In this document: one piece after another, positions 7,083 through 8,299 of the stretch
Layout of the letters: the number at the start of each line of letters is the position of its first letter
Position numbering within the stretch: the first letter of the stretch is position 1
NCBI GenBank assembly: GCA_937967705.1
Contig: CALCJG010000446.1
Coordinates: forward strand, 1-8,299
Length of the DNA: 8,299 nucleotides
From: an uncultured Spirochaetia bacterium
GTDB lineage: Bacteria > Spirochaetota > UBA4802 > JAGODF01
Direction of reading: 5' to 3'
Notes under the pieces: model-generated
Told to the model about the DNA's origin: nothing
What the model saw: the letters and a program-made list of their open reading frames with translations, nothing else
The model's database searches: none
Made by a program: the position numbers and the translations under genes

Positions 7083-7122
7083 ATCAATAAAAAAATATAT
7101 ATTGTCATTATATTTTATTGAT
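7083..7122. repeat. 10-bp perfect AT-rich inverted repeat (ATCAATAAAA / TTTTATTGAT)
   Basis: Arms at 7083-7092 and 7113-7122 are perfect inverted copies separated by 20 AT-rich bases. With a short A-bulge, pairing can continue into TATA on both sides. The composition makes a strong RNA hairpin unlikely; a DNA-bending or protein-binding role, or chance in AT-rich DNA, are all possible. Confidence 0.5.
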
Positions 7123-7224
7123 TGGCTTCCCCTCACGGGACATATGCCCATATACAGAAAAACGAGTGGGGTCTCAGTTCCGTCGATTCCGGAAAATGTC
7201 AGAGGCTTGCGGAAGAGGGAACCG

Positions 7225-8299
7225 TCATGGGAGGGATTTCATCCGGTTCAGGGTCTTCTCCCGGTTCTTCAAAACGGTGTCGTTTTCGGGGCTGAGGGCC
7301 AGGGCCCGGTCATAACAATCCATCGCCTCGGAGTACCTTCCGAGTTCATGAAGAGCCTCCCCCTTATTGCTGCAGGGCTGCCAGTATTCCGGATCGATTC
7401 GAAGCGCCGCCTCGTAGCACTCAAGGGCCTCCCCGTAGCGGCCCAGGGCGTGAAGGACACAGCCCTTTTGATTGAAGGCGCTCTTATGACTGCCGTCCCG
7501 GGCTATCACCGCCTCATAGGCCTCCAGGGCTTCCTGCAGGCGGTCCGTGCGCTCCAGGGCAATTCCGCGGTAATAGAGGGCGGAAAGATTGTCTCCATCC
7601 GCCGAGAGGGCCTCTTCGAAACAGTCCAGGGCCGTCCGGTAATCCCCCTTTCGGAAGGCCGCCACTCCCCGGTTGATAAGGTCCGTTGCACGGATTTTAC
7701 CGGCAAACCTGATCCGCTCTTCCTCCCTGTCCCGGTAGACCATCTTTACGCCCCTTCTTTTCAGCTCCCCGTAGGCGGCGTCGTTGTCGCCATTCCTCCG
7801 GTAGTCGTGGAAATCCAGCACCTCAAGACGGGGCAGATCCAGAAAGAGCGTCAGATCCCCCAGGACCGCCCCCTCCAGGCGGACATCCCTGAGGGCGGCC
7901 AGGTTCCCGAGGGGGCGGAAATCCCCGATCCCCCCGGCTGAGACCAGCCAGAGGCTCTCCAGGTTTGCCAGATGCTCCAGTCCCGAGAGATCCCGGATGT
8001 CGAAATAGTCGTCCTCCCCGTCCCACCAGACCCAGATCACATGCTGCACATCATGCCCCCCTTCCCAGGTGAGGTTCGTCAGGGTCAGGAGATCCTCCCT
8101 TTTCAAAGGGGTATCCAGGAGCAGGCCGCGTATCTCCTCGTTGGGACTGTAGGCATACTCCGCGTTGGAGCGGTATTTCGCTCCCGTCTTCTCCCGGTAG
8201 TATTCCCGGATGTCGAAGGGGGGGACCAGCCCCGAACGCCATAGACCGTCGAGGACCGCCAGCGTGAGATTATCGTCCCTGAAGAACCGGTTCTTTCCG
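7225..8299 (-). CDS. Leucine-rich-repeat and TPR protein, N-terminus outside window
   Basis: At least 357 residues are encoded, with no stop up to the right edge, so the gene is 5' partial. The TTG at 8106 is an internal Leu codon, and 64 sensible codons precede it. The visible N-terminal part (FFRDDNLTLAVLDGLW, then SLTW-like LTNLTWEGG at about 72-80 and VWWDGEDDYFDIRDL) resembles uncharacterised DUF6892-like domains that precede leucine-rich repeats; this assignment is from memory and moderate. LRR-like segments (LSGLEHLANLESLWL, PLGNLAALRDVRLEG, FLDLPRLEVLDF) cover about 100-164. A charged linker then leads to four TPR units with exact 34-residue spacing at about 205-238, 239-272, 273-306 and 307-340. 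No signal peptide or membrane segment is visible. Both repeat types mediate protein contacts, so it is probably a cytoplasmic scaffold; no function is known to me. Confidence 0.85.
   Translation of the reverse strand, partial: GKNRFFRDDNLTLAVLDGLWRSGLVPPFDIREYYREKTGAKYRSNAEYAYSPNEEIRGLLLDTPLKREDLLTLTNLTWEGGHDVQHVIWVWWDGEDDYFDIRDLSGLEHLANLESLWLVSAGGIGDFRPLGNLAALRDVRLEGAVLGDLTLFLDLPRLEVLDFHDYRRNGDNDAAYGELKRRGVKMVYRDREEERIRFAGKIRATDLINRGVAAFRKGDYRTALDCFEEALSADGDNLSALYYRGIALERTDRLQEALEAYEAVIARDGSHKSAFNQKGCVLHALGRYGEALECYEAALRIDPEYWQPCSNKGEALHELGRYSEAMDCYDRALALSPENDTVLKNREKTLNRMKSLP

Larger units (their letters stand above)
6997..7224. other. AT-rich intergenic region without a credible gene
   Basis: The gap between the MCP promoter and the stop of the LRR/TPR gene holds no reading frame with a ribosome-binding site or plausible composition. 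It contains the two inverted repeats listed separately. Just past the LRR/TPR stop, on the minus strand, there is a small TTCCG/CGGAA stem (7194-7178) and a GAG/CTC stem (7174-7164) followed by GTTTTT. This could be a weak terminator for that gene, but the stems are too short for a firm call. Confidence 0.5.

Noticed and set aside
6882..7121. A 79-codon + strand frame in the intergenic region
   Set aside because: There is no ribosome-binding site, it runs through AT-rich DNA with the MCP promoter and inverted repeats, and the product resembles no family.
7066..7941. A 291-codon + strand frame opposite the LRR/TPR gene
   Set aside because: The minus strand shows four TPRs in perfect 34-residue register, so the + strand frame is a shadow.

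Overview
The window looks like chromosomal DNA of a Gram-negative (outer-membrane-bearing), motile or at least chemotactic bacterium. A TonB-dependent outer-membrane receptor with a terminal Phe implies an outer membrane, and a full-length methyl-accepting chemotaxis protein (MCP) implies a chemotaxis pathway. Coding DNA is GC-rich with many GGC/CTG/GCC codons, while the intergenic gaps are markedly AT-rich. I cannot fix the phylum from sequence alone. Deltaproteobacteria-like lineages or a spirochaete-like lineage would both fit, and the MCP signalling tip looks like the 36H class. No mobile element, tRNA, rRNA or CRISPR array is visible.

Layout. On the + strand, positions 2-2539 hold a tight four-gene operon: an ECF-type S component (5' end cut by the window), a class I SAM-dependent methyltransferase, a T component and one ABC ATPase. 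The first three genes overlap by 4 and 7 bases and the fourth follows after 14 bases. It converges on a minus-strand TonB-dependent receptor (2662-4608), whose intrinsic terminator lies in the gap. Upstream of the receptor is a short AT-rich promoter region with a perfect TTGACA -35 element and two palindromic operator candidates, one resembling a Fur box. Next, also on the minus strand, is an MCP (4775-6811) with its own terminator and a good sigma70-type promoter about 157 bases upstream of its start. After a 413-base AT-rich gap rich in inverted repeats comes a minus-strand leucine-rich-repeat plus TPR protein (7225-8299), which runs off the right edge.

How the genes may work together. The ECF module and the TonB receptor together could form a complete two-membrane uptake route: receptor across the outer membrane, S/T/A module across the inner membrane. 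The embedded methyltransferase is unusual and could modify the substrate or regulate uptake. The substrate cannot be read from the sequence. The Fur-like box at the receptor promoter points weakly to iron or an iron complex, and no cobalamin riboswitch is seen in front of the receptor. The MCP and the LRR/TPR protein appear to be independent transcription units.
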